Shown: positions 1 through 13,322, counted from the first letter of the stretch. The stretch: 64,000 bases of DNA from Trichopria drosophilae (GCA_030407085.1 CM059582.1:201484001-201548000), one strand, 5' to 3'. The notes: generated from the letters alone by a model not told the origin. Numbers and translations: made by a program.

Positions 1-3000
1 CAAAGAAATAAGTTTAACAGGGTATTTTTTCTTACAAAGTTCATGGGTTATATTATAGAAAAGGAAGATAATTTTAGAATATTAGCGTTTTTTGAAAATA
101 CTTTTAAAGAAAATTAGGTGTATTAGCTACCTATCTTTTTTTTGGTAATTATTCCAACATCTTTAACTTTGATATGGACACATTTCGTATTTATAGAGAT
201 TTCGATCATTCATTCAAATATTGGTACATTCTAGAAAATGTCTTTTGCGATTGTTGCATTATACAAGGGCGATACCATTGGAAACCTACTTTCGGTCAGG
301 GATTCAATTGAATGTCCGATGTCTAAAATGGTGAATTTTACAAATGTTCACTTAATAATGTAGAGATCAATTTGCATCACAGCCAACCGCCTAGCGGATA
401 GATTTGTTCATGGTAATCCAAATACCATTCGGTAACTTTTTCCCGACCTCCCACAACATGCGAAATTGTGAAATGAGATTCTTGTTTTGAGACAGGAAAT
501 GACAATTTTACATTTTAATTGAATGTAGTTATGCACGATGGATATATTATTAATAATATAATATACTATGAATATAAACTAAATTTAAAATGTATTTAAA
601 CATTCCTGTTTGGAGATAAAAAGTAATTTTTAGTAATATACACGTCAGAATTTGCTATTTAAAGTATAATTTTAAATAAAATATTCAAATTGCACAAAAA
701 CAATATTTATTTTCAAAGGCTTTAATATATGATAATTTGGGCAAAATTTGGAGAAAAATGGCTGTGTTGATTGTACTGAAATTTGACGTATATTTATAAA
801 CAAATCTCTGAAAATAAATAGTAATAGATTTAGCTCTAAAAATGTATTTATTTACGGTTGAATTTGAATATTTTAGGTTAGGAATTGCCGTTACCCGTCG
901 ATAAAGTTGCACCTTAACCTGAAAAATGCAAAACTAAACAGAAATTATATATATTTTTAAGTCCAAATATATTTCAGTGCTCTTTTACGCTTTTTAAACG
1001 AATGGATATCAAAAACGAGATCGATTCAGAAATAGTCGAGAATTCGGAAGAATAAAAATTTGCAACAGTTATACAGTTTCCGAAATTTATTCTCGCGAAT
1101 TCTCTTTCTTTATTACTTTGACCTTTTGTTCTTTTTTATAAATAATGTACTTCGTCAGTTTAAAAGTACTTCAAAATAGTAATTCATTGTGGATTCACCT
1201 TGTAACATATGTTTAAGGAAAATACGACGTCAGTAAAAGTGAATTTGATTTTAGTAAGAGTTTAATTAGCCTCCCAATAATGAAGCTTTATATCCAAATT
1301 CTTTAAGCTCAATCCATCCTTGATAGTATTGAACGAATTGTTTCATTATCCCGAAATTACAAAACTTAAATTTACAAAACAGAAAAACTATTTTCAGAAA
1401 TATTTTACATTTTTTATCTCTAAGTCACACGAAAATAACGAAAGCGAAATTTCATTAGATTTTTCAATAATCGTGATTTACATTACACGATGCATTAAAA
1501 ATTAAAAACATTTTTAATACTTTTGCCATGAATTTTAGGTAGTTATCTCTAACAAATACGAATAATTTGAGAAAGATTCGCAACATTTGATTGGTTTACT
1601 GCAAGTTGAGAACCGATTAAGATTAATTTTAGACATGAACGAGAAATTGTATCCACGAATGTTTCTTTCTATCTATTTACAGCAGAGTCCCGGTATATTT
1701 ACCCAATCCGTTTTATTTACTAAAAGAAGGGGAGCGCCGTTAGAGCAGGCCCTTCCTGAGGCCCCAGCCCGCAAGGTGGGGGAAAAAGAGATGATCGGTA
1801 GATATGATGAAATCGGGCAAATATGCTGGGACAAATAATAGTACATAATATGCCTTAATTCATAATATTTTCATTAAATTTTTACCTTTTGTTTGAAATT
1901 TGTACTTGATATTTGTGTAGTTCGCTCACACTACATAAAAAGGGGGTTATTATTTCTATCAGTACTAAACTAGTAAACATTGAAAATCGATTATTTCATT
2001 GGCTAAATATTATTTCATTCTATATTACATTAATAAAATTGAATTTTTGTTAGTATAATTTTAATAATGTATTAATTATTTTTTAATATTTTCTTGTTAA
2101 AGATTGGCTGATTTGCAGATGAAATTTATCGTAGGTTTTATCGCAATTTTTTTTTTAATTTACATTTAGATTTCTTGACTAATTGAAATTTAAGGTGTAA
2201 TCGAAATCACATCGGCAGTTCCGATATAAATGTGCTAATCCATTGAAACTTTTTACGATGAAAAATGATTAATTTATATTAATAGAACATAAAAAACCAA
2301 CTAAAATTATGAACGAATGTAAGAGAAAATTACCAAAAAATGTTCTATAACTAAGAAGAACGTTATTATTTCAATCATGACATTGCCTTTAATTGTCCAT
2401 TTTCTGTACTATATTTTAATATCTTCTTATAATGTTATTGACATTAATTCTGAACATATCTTGATTAAAATTCGCACACATACGATCCTACCTTTCCTAA
2501 TCCGATTATATTGTTTGAACTAAATCTGCGATAAATTAGAACATACATTACACAATAACTGAGAACGCCAAAATATTTTGTAACACCATATAAAGAAGCA
2601 GGTTTATTTTTATTCTCGACACTGTAACCTGAAAAGGGTTTGAATAATCTCCCCTACATTTCTTTCGACAATAATTTGACCAATAATAAGTGTATCCCGT
2701 CAGACATACGAGATCTGCATTGAAAAGGGATGTGGATGAAAGGGAAAGATTCAATGTCACTCAAGACTTTGAACCGGTTACTAGATTGAGAGTGTTATTA
2801 GTGACTGCGTAACTAATGACAGGTTCTATTGTGCTCAGCTTTCATCCGCTTTTGATAATAGACATTGAAAGATTTTTACTGTGTTTATCACAGTCTATTA
2901 AAGTAAATATTTATTTGAAATAAAAATATTTTTCTTAAACTAGGCAATGTTTTTATAAATTAAGATGTGATTTGTATGAAATAAAAAAAATAATTACTTT

Positions 3001-4199
3001 AATACATAGCAAAATGTAAAAATACTTACCATACAAAATTTAAAAATTTCAGTTTTATTTATAAAATTCTTAGGAACTTAACGTATCGAAATTCAGAATA
3101 TAAAAATGGTAGATACATGTCCTTTTTTCAAGTAAAATATGAAATTTAAGTATTTAGTTTAATGCAAACTCATCATTACATTAAAAAAGTTAAATGTGTC
3201 TTTTAAATGGTTCAATATTTGCATTTCTATTTTATATTAAACCAAAACCACCGAGCTTGAATTCAATCAATGTGTACAACTAAACAAAATGGAATGGAGA
3301 CCTAAGAAAACTTCTTTACATAGTGAAAATAACAAAATGTAAAATTTTACTATAAATCCAAATTTTATTTTACTATAAATAAAACTAACAAGTCTGTAAA
3401 TATCTATTTATCACCTTTTGCAATGATTTATATGTGAATGTTATTTAAATCACATGTTCTGCTAAACAATAAATTTGAGTATAGTACTTCATATTACTAA
3501 GAAAATAAAAAACGGAGTACGAAAAATAAGTTCAATTGTAAATTATAAGCATTTGAAATATTCGAGTGTAATTATAAAGTCGTAAAATGTGGCGATGGAG
3601 TTTCAACATAGAGAATTTCCCCACGTGCATACCGTTTAAATTGATGACTGAAATAGTGAAGAGGAGTTCCGTATAATTGCGGTTACGGAAGGGTGTCAAA
3701 GTCCCCTACATTAAATTACCGTAATTCTGCTGCAAAAAACGTGTCCTGTTGAGGACGTGAAATGTAATTGAATTCGACTAGGTTAAAGATAATTACGTAT
3801 GATTAATTTGAAATTATACCTACAAAATTTCGCCATATGTCTTTTTCTAACCAGAAAATGCCAACAGATACGAAACTCACATTATTTCTAAATTTTAAAG
3901 AGAGATATTTCATTTTGACAAAATTATATAACTTTTGTTGCAATTAATCCCATTCAAATATAATTTTAAACACAACTAACATGAAAACGTTAAAGAAACT
4001 TTCAGAGTGGCGGAATTACTAAAGTAAATTTAGTAGTAGATGTACCATGAAAACATAACTCATTAAAAAAAGTGGTTAGGTTAAACATCCACGTAAATTT
4101 GAATTTTGTAAAAATTATATATTTTTGTCAATTTCTTTTACAATATTCGACTGTCATTGTGCAAAATCATATTGATTACATTTCATCGTTTAATAGATC
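1..4199. other. AT-rich non-coding stretch
   Basis: No protein gene, RNA gene or complete mobile element is recognisable here. Open frames are short, at most about 83 codons, and contain no familiar motif. The only compositional break is a small GC-rich patch near 1725-1800, which contains CAAGGTGGGGGA; the reverse complement of that motif recurs at 9588 and 9650. The rest is ordinary AT-rich insect-type intergenic or intronic sequence. Confidence 0.6.
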
Positions 4200-4500
4200 T
4201 TAATTCACACAATGGGCAATGAATATATAATTCATTAATACCATTCCAGAATTTAACGGATTAAATTCGATTACGACCCACGCACAAACTCTGTTACGCG
4301 ACTGTCGTATATCCTGCCCTCCAAATTGCATTGCGAGGATATGCATGTGCATGGGCACATGTATAGATCTCCTAACCAACGTTATTTGGCGACCTACGAC
4401 CCGAGACTTACGAGGAGCTGCGTGCGAAACCTTAACCGGGGTTAATATTATCCATGTGCATTGATCTGCGAATCCATTTAGTCGCTTTTTAGATTTCAAA
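4200..4500. other. small GC-richer island
   Basis: Base composition rises abruptly above the AT-rich flanks and CpG becomes common (for example around 4370-4440). A 99-codon minus-strand frame fills the island but resembles no protein family. It may be a conserved regulatory patch; nothing in the sequence proves a function. Confidence 0.35.
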
Positions 4501-4930
4501 TTGTCTCTCGAATTTACTGCATCCGTTTTTTGTTTGTTGGTCCATCGAGAATTTCAATTAATATACTGAAAAAATACTATTATTGAATCTGACCATCCCA
4601 TTTTTATTTAATAGTAGCACAACATGAGTTATTTCGTACATTTCTTCATCACAGATATTAATCAGGTTACATTCATGTAGAATTATTCTTAAATCATTTT
4701 ACCAGTTAACAAGTGAGACTGATTTCAATTAAAGATTGTTTAATTATAATGGATCCAAATTATAGTAATTGCAAATATTTAGGTAAAATGTTTGCTATGA
4801 AGTTTTTTGAATATTTATGACGAGTTCGTTATAAGTTTTGTCGGTATTCTGTGTTCTTCGGCTGTATGGTGATTCTCCGAAAAAATACAAATTTGGACCC
4901 CTATCATTGACCTACCTGGTGATACTATTA

Positions 4931-5024
4931 ACATCATGATCATCATCGCCATCGTCATCATCATCGGTATTTTAATCATCCACATCCTCGTTATCATCAT
5001 CATCAGCAACAAAGACATCAACAG

Positions 5025-5100
<76 letters not shown>

Positions 5101-5225
5101 GTCAGGAACATTAGGACTGTAATCACCGACATCGTCGTTACCTTCATCTACGTCATCTTCATCATCGACGTCTTCATCACCGTATCATCACCGACACTTT
5201 CGACATCGTCATCATCAACATCATG
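4931..5225. repeat. CAT/ATC-rich microsatellite tract
   Basis: A pure (CAT)n run of about 25 units occupies 5025-5100. Interrupted CAT, CGT and ACA triplets spread on both sides, from about 4931 to 5225. The tract opens long frames on both strands, reading as runs of Ile on plus and Met on minus. These are products of the triplet period and not genes. Length is likely polymorphic between individuals. Confidence 0.95.
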
Positions 5226-6790
5226 TTGTATATCATGCACTCATTCCGTTGATCGTTTAAATAATAAAATCACTTAAAACGACAGGTTCTACTTTCTTTA
5301 GGTAAAGAATGGAATCATTTATTTCACTCCAAAAAACTTAGAGTAGATTTATTCAATCTAATTTGTTAAAAACTAATAACAAATTTCCTTGTACCAATTG
5401 TTAAATGTAGATGCTTTGAAATACTGTATAACCAAGAGGGATCGAAAAAACACAAGAATCTCCATGTATTTGAGATTACTAAATTTGAAAAATGCATCGT
5501 GTTTATAAATAACACAAATTAATCGACGATTGAATATGACTCTTTTTAAACTAATCATAGAAGTTGATTAAATTTGTATGCTCTATGTATTCAAAATAAA
5601 CTCTGAACATACAATTATAATGATGAAAAAAATGGATTGAATATAACGTGAATTTTGTAATATAATATTTAATTTCATTATAAGCAGCATTTCATTCAGA
5701 GCAGCTACTTCTAATTAACTCATCTTAGGAATTACTGCAGTAAATTGAGATAGAATTTGTAATTGGTAATTACGCAAACAATGTTTGACAAAGGGATGGA
5801 CTAAATTTGATATATATCCAAATACATATATAAGTTAAATATTTTAAAGAAAAACACCTTTAAAAATAGCCATACAAAAATTATTAGTATTTTATCAAAA
5901 AAGAATAAAATTTATTCAAGAAATCGAAATGGGGAATCTTCTTTAAAAGGTCCAAAATGATACTTAATTAATTTTCATCAGGTACATCAATTCAAAATAT
6001 GTAATGCACTTCGTAATTCAAAACCCTTGTATATTTTTTCTCACATTAAAAAATCGATATTTAATTTATAAATGGATGCCATGTTAATAACACCTCGATT
6101 GCAGAGCTGCTCAGCTGTGTACCCTTTGGTGTCCTTAATTTTGATCTGGAACAAAAAAATAAACAAAATTTATGTGAAAATGTATGTTCCAACTTCTAGT
6201 ATATGTCAGGTTTCTTACATAAAACGTTTAAATTTCACTTTGATTGTATTTATATTGACAACAGCTACTGCAAAACAAAAATTAATATCATCTAGTCCGG
6301 AAATTAATTATCTAAAAAAATATGTTGTCATAAAATCGAAAATTGTTTCGAAAATTCGTATAAGATATTGGAAACTTAAAAATTCTATGTATATATAATA
6401 TAATTTCTAACTTAATGCGGTCTTGAACTGAATAGTGACTCCAGTTATTAAATTTTATTTCATTAATTATGACACTTTTTCCCCTTCTCAAATAACTAGT
6501 GAATTAATTATATCTAGAACTATTTTATAAAAGTCTATTTTTGGTTTTCGATAAAGTAAAATTGAATTACCAAACTAAATTATTAATTAAAGTTTTTAGT
6601 TGATTATTATCAATGGGAATAATATAAACACACAAACCACAAATCACTGCGAAATAGTTGCGGTGACCAAAGTCCAGTTAATTTTTGCTGCAACATCACC
6701 GCTGCTACCTCTGATACTTAGATAATATCAAATAAAATGAATAGTTGTCGCTGGAATACGCCTTTGGCATACAAATTAACTACTGTAGTA
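5226..6790. other. AT-rich stretch without recognisable features
   Basis: No gene, RNA or repeat could be supported. The longest open frame is 108 codons (6072-6398), AT-driven and without motifs. Confidence 0.55.
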
Positions 6791-7015
6791 ATCAGCATTA
6801 GTATCTAGATGCCAAATACTGGTAGAGAGTAATCGGAACTGGGTACCTGGATAACCTGTACTGGCATAAAAATCTTTCGAAGTTTACGCTAAATTAGCCT
6901 TATCGTCTTGAGAATAAGTATGAGGACCTTATATGCCAGTCCAGGTTATATACGTACCCAGTACCCATTACTCTCCACCAGTATTGGACACCGGGATACA
7001 AATACTGGTAGTGCA
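6790..7015. repeat. Long imperfect hairpin (fold-back element)
   Basis: Positions 6812-6870 and 6929-6987 are imperfect reverse complements, two 59-nt arms separated by 58 nt. They agree at most positions with one indel; the shared core includes GAGAGTAAT, ACTGGGTAC, ATAACCT and ACTGGCAT. Weaker pairing continues outward to about 6790 and 7015. The arms contain the dyad-like pieces CCAGTATTGG and GGTAC. Total size fits a small fold-back MITE. Terminal duplications are not clear, so the exact ends are uncertain. Confidence 0.75.
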
Positions 7016-7621
7016 ATAGAAATTTAATTTCAACTAAAGTAATATTTTGACAAATCGATTTAATACAGAAGGAGAAGCCTTCATTTACGAGTGTCATCGA
7101 TTTAAATTTCGATAATGTCTATATTTTACATTTGGACCAAATCAGTTGACTTTTACTTGTTTCCTATTAGAAAATGTGAGATCCTCTGTTTACAAACAAT
7201 ATATAACACATCCGAGTATCGTTATCGGCATCGTCACTAGTCTGAAAGGCCTTTACAGACAATTACCTAGCAGGTCACTTTCCCATTGAAAAGAACCCCA
7301 TTCGAGTGTGCAATGGCGTGGAAAAAATCTACACCAGTGGGGAAAAAATCCTACTACGCGTATCGCAATTTGTTAAAAAATCGATTCTGTTCGTAATGCT
7401 GGCAGTTACTTAATATACACATTTAGATCTGGTCTCGCTACATAGCTACAGATAACTTTAATTACAAAAGTTAACAAAGCTTCTAGTTTCCACTATTCTT
7501 AAAAACAAAACATTCTCGATTGAATATTGGGAAATAATTTGCAGTTTTTTTTTTTATAACGGACAATTTATGCATTTATGAAACTTTTTTCCAACGTCGA
7601 TATTTAAACAACTAATGCATT

Positions 7622-7653
7622 GTTTAATTAAATCGTGAGATTATTAATTAAAC
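7622..7653. repeat. TTAATTAA-containing dyad
   Basis: GTTTAATTAA at 7622-7631 is exactly inverted as TTAATTAAAC at 7644-7653, with 12 nt between them. More TTAAT and ATTAAT motifs follow to about 7700. Such sites are bound by many homeodomain proteins, but in AT-rich DNA they also arise by chance. Confidence 0.4.
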
Positions 7654-8289
7654 GATGTTAAATTATTAATTTGGTCATAGCATTTCCATTAAATTAATAA
7701 CGTCCAAACGACACTTTTATTGCTTAAATTTCAATCACTTATTTGGTATCCAAATCGAAGTTGAAAAAAATTGGGGTAAGGAACATTTCTTACTAATTTC
7801 AAGGTGACTCTTCAAGAATTCCAATTCCAACTTCATCAGGAATTCCACTGTAACGCCAGAGAAAAAAATGCCCAAAATATTGGGAAACATAGTATTTATA
7901 TTTTCCATAGAATCTGGTTATCAGATATGGCCCTTTTTTATCATTTCAAATATGTAACAGGAACTAGTTGCGTTACATGTGTAACTGAAACTTAACTATT
8001 TAACCAATTGATTAATTACACATTATACATACTATTTAATCACAAACAGAACACACAATCGTTTGAAATATAACAATGATCAAATGTATTGTATGTGGTT
8101 ATAATTAATTAATTAATTTTCCTTTGGTATATACATGCACATACGACGATGAGATAATTCAGGCAGGAAGATGAGGATGAGAGGGCAGATTCAACTTACA
8201 CCAAATGTTGTGCTACGTTATTCAATGATTTCGACGCCATCTGTATTATAATTATAATTATTATTAATACAATTGTCAATATTTGATAT

Positions 8290-8600
8290 ACACAAGATCA
8301 CTGGAATTGTATAGGTGCTGGTAGGGGTTTTAGGGTCGCTGACTATAATAAGAGAGTGGGTTTACCTCCATCCCTTCAGTTTCAAGGTCATCTAAAGGTC
8401 AAGTGGAGAAAAAATCACCAGAATATCTGACAAAATTGATGAATACGTTTGTGAGGTCTCTGAATCCAAATTCGGCTTAATCACACTTTGGATTTATTCC
8501 TAAAGGTCAGTCAAGGTTATTTCAACAGTTTTTAGGTGCTAAATATGGTGACAACTCGGACCAAAATATAATTGATTAATGGAATAGCTATGTCCAAATT
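8290..8600. other. AAGGTCA-rich dispersed-repeat-like segment
   Basis: The half-site AAGGTCA occurs repeatedly (TCAAGGTCA near 8391, TAAAGGTCA near 8402 and 8504, TCAAGGTTA near 8513) beside a GGGTCGCTGA motif. TCAAGGTCA is the known monomer site of FTZ-F1-type nuclear receptors. The wording also resembles degenerate dispersed repeats, with a similar phrase near 44360. I cannot tell regulatory from repetitive origin. Confidence 0.35.
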
Positions 8601-9899
8601 CATATTTTAATATCATTTAAATTTCTTTTAACGCGAATGGACATCTTTGACGCTAAATGCAAAAATAACAGTAAATTTATAGCGGTGAAAGTGTATATAT
8701 TTAATTTTATCATGCAGTTGACTCAAACTAACTTTTAATGTAAAATATATAATCATCGAATATAGGATCGAGGAATAGGAAATTAAATAAAATACTTAAC
8801 TATATTTTGTACCAACTAAATAGCATAACTTTGCTTTTGAGAAGTGATGAAATTTAAGGCGTACAACATTCCATGCTCTTCTGTAACACTCTTTCCCTAC
8901 ACAACACTATTAACAAACATCCGAAGAACTTTGAAAAATATGCTGGCCTCCCTAATACAAGAATTGTTTTATACACGTTAATAGGTTCTGCGATACTTGA
9001 CAATGCAAAATTAAGGCTTTCACAGCTTTTCCGTTTCACGAGAAGGTACCGCAAGCGCAACGTTACATTAGCACACTGTTTTATTATTAGCATATTCTCC
9101 TTTACAATTTCCCTTTTAATATATAATGTATTTTCACTTGGTTATCCAAAAATGTCATTTACATAAATTTTTCACCGCTCCTTATTCAGAAACATCAATA
9201 TCCTGTCAGCTTAAATCAAATGGCTACTTTTAGTATTCTCTATCATTTCCTAAACTTTTCATTCAGGATCTAAATATATTTTACATTTCGATCTAAATCG
9301 TCCGAGTTTATTCAAAATTAACTAACCTACTTGGTTATTTCCTACAAACTTAATCAGAATAGGATGTAATTCGATAAAGCATATAATAAAAATATAGCGA
9401 AATTTATCCTGCTGAAACTGGAGGTTATTAACCTTTAGCAGACAATGGAATATACCATGGGTAATTTTTAATACAACTTATTGAAGTTTATCTACATATG
9501 CGCTGCAACATCATGCAGTGATGCCAATTTAGCGGGATTTCAAAAGAAGGTTCTGGAAGGAATATACTAATGTATGCATAAGCCACACCCCCCACCTTGA
9601 TACAATAGGTATCCATCCCGTCATATTTGTCTGTCGACACTCTCTGTTTCCCCCACCTTGTAGTGTATCCGAAAATCTCTCTTAAATATCATCACTGGCT
9701 GAGGATGAGGATGACTGTGGTGGAGAATATGCTAGCAGGAGGATTGGGAAAGGAGCGATATGTTGTTGGGACTAAGGCGCCATCTGGCGCCACCGACGAA
9801 GCACTAGTGTGGTCCATAATCAGTGGAATTCTTTGCAAATTAGATATGCTCATTGGATGGTCCATTTGTGAAAAATTCTCCGTACTTCCCATGTAGAAA

Positions 9900-10195
9900 A
9901 TGTAACACTAGTCTGGTCAGAATCCGGTCAGGCTTCCCTATGTCTGACCAGGAAATCACAGGAATTGTAACGCTCTGCCGACAGGATTCTGACCAGGATA
10001 ATCCTACCAGATTCCGATCAGAATCTTGCTTCTCCGACCAGGTTCCGATCGGATTCCTGCTTTGATTCCTGGACCAATCACTTGAACCTAACCTAAATCT
10101 ACCTCGGTAAATTCAGTTAGAATCTTGTCAGATTCTGTTTAGAATCCCTAAGAAGGGTAAATGTGGCCAGATTCTGGTCAGAATTATGGAAAATC
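9900..10195. repeat. Array of GATTCTGACCAGAATC-like palindromic units
   Basis: Variants of GATTCTGGTCAGAATC are repeated in both orientations through about 300 bp, for example near 9910, 9985-9997, 10010-10025, 10035-10055, 10118-10135 and 10165-10185. Each unit is close to self-complementary, so the block could fold into several alternative hairpins. No clear terminal repeats or target-site duplication were found. It looks like a degenerate fold-back or satellite remnant. Confidence 0.65.
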
Positions 10196-10379
10196 TGAGG
10201 AAATTTTCACACGGGTTATTCCATAATTTCCAAACAGAAATTATACCGTTTGAAATATTGTAAAATTGTCGTATGTTTGGGATGGATGAATTCGTAGCTT
10301 ACTCAAAAATAAAGAAAATTACACGCATTTTATTGTCGCTGCAAATATCGCATTAGGGAAAACGAGTGACATCAACCTA

Positions 10380-11200
10380 GGGGGTCATCAGCATTGGATT
10401 CGGCGGTAATGTCTCACTTGTCGGGAATTTCTTCACGGTACATAACCTGTAAACGAGGGTGAAGAGCAGAGCAATGGAGTCGGTCGGTCGATCGCAGGAA
10501 GGACGTTGCGGCGAAATAGCGCGGCGCAATGCGTGAAAGCAAGGTAAACCGGTAATTTCATACATTCGCTCGGGAAAACCTTTTCCTCTTGGAACAATAA
10601 TATTTGATCGTCTCATTGCGGTTTAAATGTCGATAACTCGATAATTACATAGTGGAGAGACCGGGCTGCTACTTTGCGATGCGTTCTACATACACACCCA
10701 CACGTAGCCACGACCGCCACGGTTGATTGCGGTGGAGGGTTTCACGAGTCTGAAGCCCCGAACAATTATTCGTTCAACTACCAACGTGTCCGGCTTATAC
10801 CAACCGAGGGTGCTCTAAATTGCAAATTTCAAACATGCATTTTATCCATTTATTTTGCGACGGGCCGAAAATGCATTAAATGTACGACGTAAGCAGTAAA
10901 CGACGGCGTAAACATGCGTAATAAAGATCGTTTTCGAAAAAGCTGCATGCTCCTACAGACGCGTTCGAACAGTGGCGGAGGTTGCTTTGAATATTTTTCA
11001 CATTCGTTATTCGCAGGTCGTAGTTAAAAATGTTATCCTCTATTAACGAAGGTATCGGCGTTAAACTGTCCGGGCTCTGCTCTTTACGCTCCCCTGCCCG
11101 TTTTTCACGCATATTTTATTAAGATTTCATTATACTTAAAAAGGAGGGCGAAAAAGCCTCTCGACGAAGAATGCGGGTATTCGCAAAGTCACGGATATTT
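10380..11200. other. GC-richer, CpG-containing unique island
   Basis: Composition is clearly richer in G, C and CpG than the flanks (for example 10480-10530 and 10660-10760) and no repeat unit is visible. Open frames of 70-79 codons occur on both strands without protein motifs. It is a candidate constrained non-coding or regulatory segment; an unrecognised exon is not excluded. Confidence 0.35.
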
Positions 11201-11701
11201 TATCTTTTACACGATATAACCTTTTACTTGCGTTAGGTGGTTTTGAAATTTAAAATATTTTCGTTGCTTTTTAACTGTGTATAATTTTCAAAGACATGTT
11301 CTCATTATGGAAAATTCGTAAATCAAATTACCTATTAAATCCCCTAACATCCATCAAGTGTTTTGTAATTTCCTGGCAAATAACGAAATTTCTGTATTTT
11401 CCTTTTATGGCCAATGGTCCTGTTATTTTGATATTTTTTTCTTCGTCCATAACTGAAACGAGCAATCGTAATTTTACTGATATCCCATGTCCTAACGATT
11501 AATGTTTCCTTCGTCATGAATGACCAAAGAGGGCTTCGAACCATTTTATTTAACTTTTGTGTTGATGCAATGACGAATCGACCAGCGGTATTTTTTAGTG
11601 ATTACAGAGGCCAACAAAATTTATACGCAGAATTCGAACTATACGTTTACGAAGTTTTTCGTTGCGTTTAATCGAATCTGGCCGCAGAATTTTTGTATCA
11701 C

Positions 11702-11998
11702 GTCAAGATTTTGAGATATCCTAAACTAAGAGTACGAAACATTTTGCTAATTTTTAGTAAGTTTTGTTTCGGAACAAAGTTTTTGTTCGTAATTTGACAA
11801 AAACGAGATTAACGGGCACTTCATCAGAAACCTGAGTATTTTTTTCCGAAGGTTTTTGATGTCCCGAATGTTGAGATATCCTAGACTAAAAATGCAAAAA
11901 CAAGAAAACCTTTTTTTCATTTTTCAGTAAGTTTTTGTGGCCAAATAAACTATTTATTCGCTATTTGGCAAAAACCAAATGAAACTGCTACTCATCAG
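11702..11998 (+). repeat. Degenerate two-copy direct repeat
   Basis: Positions 11702-11827 and 11862-11998 align as diverged direct copies. Shared blocks include TTGAGATATCCTA, TTTTTAGTAAGTTTT (variant TTTTTCAGTAAGTTTTT), the phrase TTCG-TATTTG-CAAAAAC, and an end at CATCAG. Offset grows from 160 to 171 bases through indels. There is no TIR, so this is a decayed tandem duplication or satellite remnant. Confidence 0.7.
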
Positions 11999-11999
11999 C

Positions 12000-13314
12000 T
12001 TTAAATTCCATTTTCTGTCATTCCGATTTGATTTTTTCTCATCAAGTTACTGACATTTTTGTCCAGACACGATTATAAATTTCATTCGACAAACGACGTT
12101 TTACCACACAGTTCGACAAATAAAATTCCACACGCGATTTTTCAACATTTCACCATTGTAATAACTACTTTTCATCGTGGAATCATTTCATCACCAACAG
12201 TTATATTCTATTTCTTATATCTTTTTTGGCCTAAAAATATACAAAGTGGTGAAACATTTTCATTTTCAACAGTTTAAAATTATTCGTTCTTCGCCTTAGA
12301 TATTTTATAAAATCCATGTGAAAGGTTGTTTGAAATTACAAAATACCCACAGAAAAAAATCAGTGTAAAAAAATATTAAAAATTGTACGAGAACATATAT
12401 TTTGTATAGTCAAATTTTATAGTTTTTACACTAAATCAGTTTGAATCTCCTGAAAAGTTTTTTTATTAATATACACTAAATTTTAATACATGATATTAGC
12501 CATAGTATTGCTGTCACTTTCTAGGTAGTAGACATTTCAAATATTTCAAGGATAGCATTTAAAATTAGCACTTACCTTTCTCTACCCCTTAAATTTTTGT
12601 AAATAATGTCTAAAAATACTGTTAGGAATATTAAAATAAAGATACATTTAAAACAATACAGGAACTTAATTTTATCGACTTATTATGTCAATATTGAATT
12701 CTGCTGTTGATAAATGCATTGCGCTTTTCTTAATTACAAACAAGGTCACACATTTTTAATGATTTCGTATTGTAACTTACTTAAAACGAAAAGAGTAGAA
12801 CCAAAATGATTGAACGAGATTCGCATTGCAAACTCCCCGGTCATTTTACCGGGAAAGTACACTGAAGTTTTCAACCGACTGCATTTAACAAGATTTATTA
12901 TTAATCAGCCAATCAGATTTATTCATTGATTGGCTGGTCAGTTGTAAACTGAGAGGATGATTTTCAGAGGATGAGTTCACTAAATATCCTAATTTGAAAC
13001 AAATGATATCAAGTGGAGGGAAATCCCTGCTCTAAATGATTAGTTGATTAATGAAGAAATTTAATTGGCAATTCAAGTAATTTATAGTATGGATTTCGCT
13101 CGAGGTCTTTAAACAGTGACCAAACAGCAAATAATTCCAAGAGGTTTATAGAGCTCTGAACAACGATTTCAAAAAAGACTTGATGATGAAATTTCAAATG
13201 AATATGTACACGTAGATGCAGTAGTCAATTACTAATTTAAAGGGTTTTAATTCGCCAAAGCTATAATATTGTTTGAGGATCTTTAAAAAAAAACAAGGTT
13301 TAGGGTCTTCCGGT
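12000..13314. other. AT-rich stretch; no gene recognised
   Basis: Nothing coding is recognisable. A small AT-rich dyad (CAGTGTAAAAA near 12361 against TTTTTACACTAAATCAG near 12424) could be a short MITE remnant, but its ends are unclear. Confidence 0.45.
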
Positions 13315-13322
13315 TCCTTCAT

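Larger units (their letters stand above)
7016..9900. other. AT-rich stretch; no gene recognised
   Basis: Apart from the TTAATTAA dyad and the AAGGTCA cluster, nothing is recognisable. The segment 9500-9900 is less AT-rich. It holds two CCCCCACCTTG motifs (9588, 9650) and a GGCGCC-ATCT-GGCGCC dyad at about 9777-9792. An 89-codon frame there (9627-9896) has no known homologue by inspection. Confidence 0.45.

Noticed and set aside
4815..5277. Poly-Met and poly-Ile frames
   Set aside because: Translation of the (CAT)n microsatellite in different frames and strands.
12361..12440. Small dyad CAGTGTAAAAA / TTTTTACACTAAATCAG
   Set aside because: Few informative bases and unclear ends. Not strong enough to call a mobile element.
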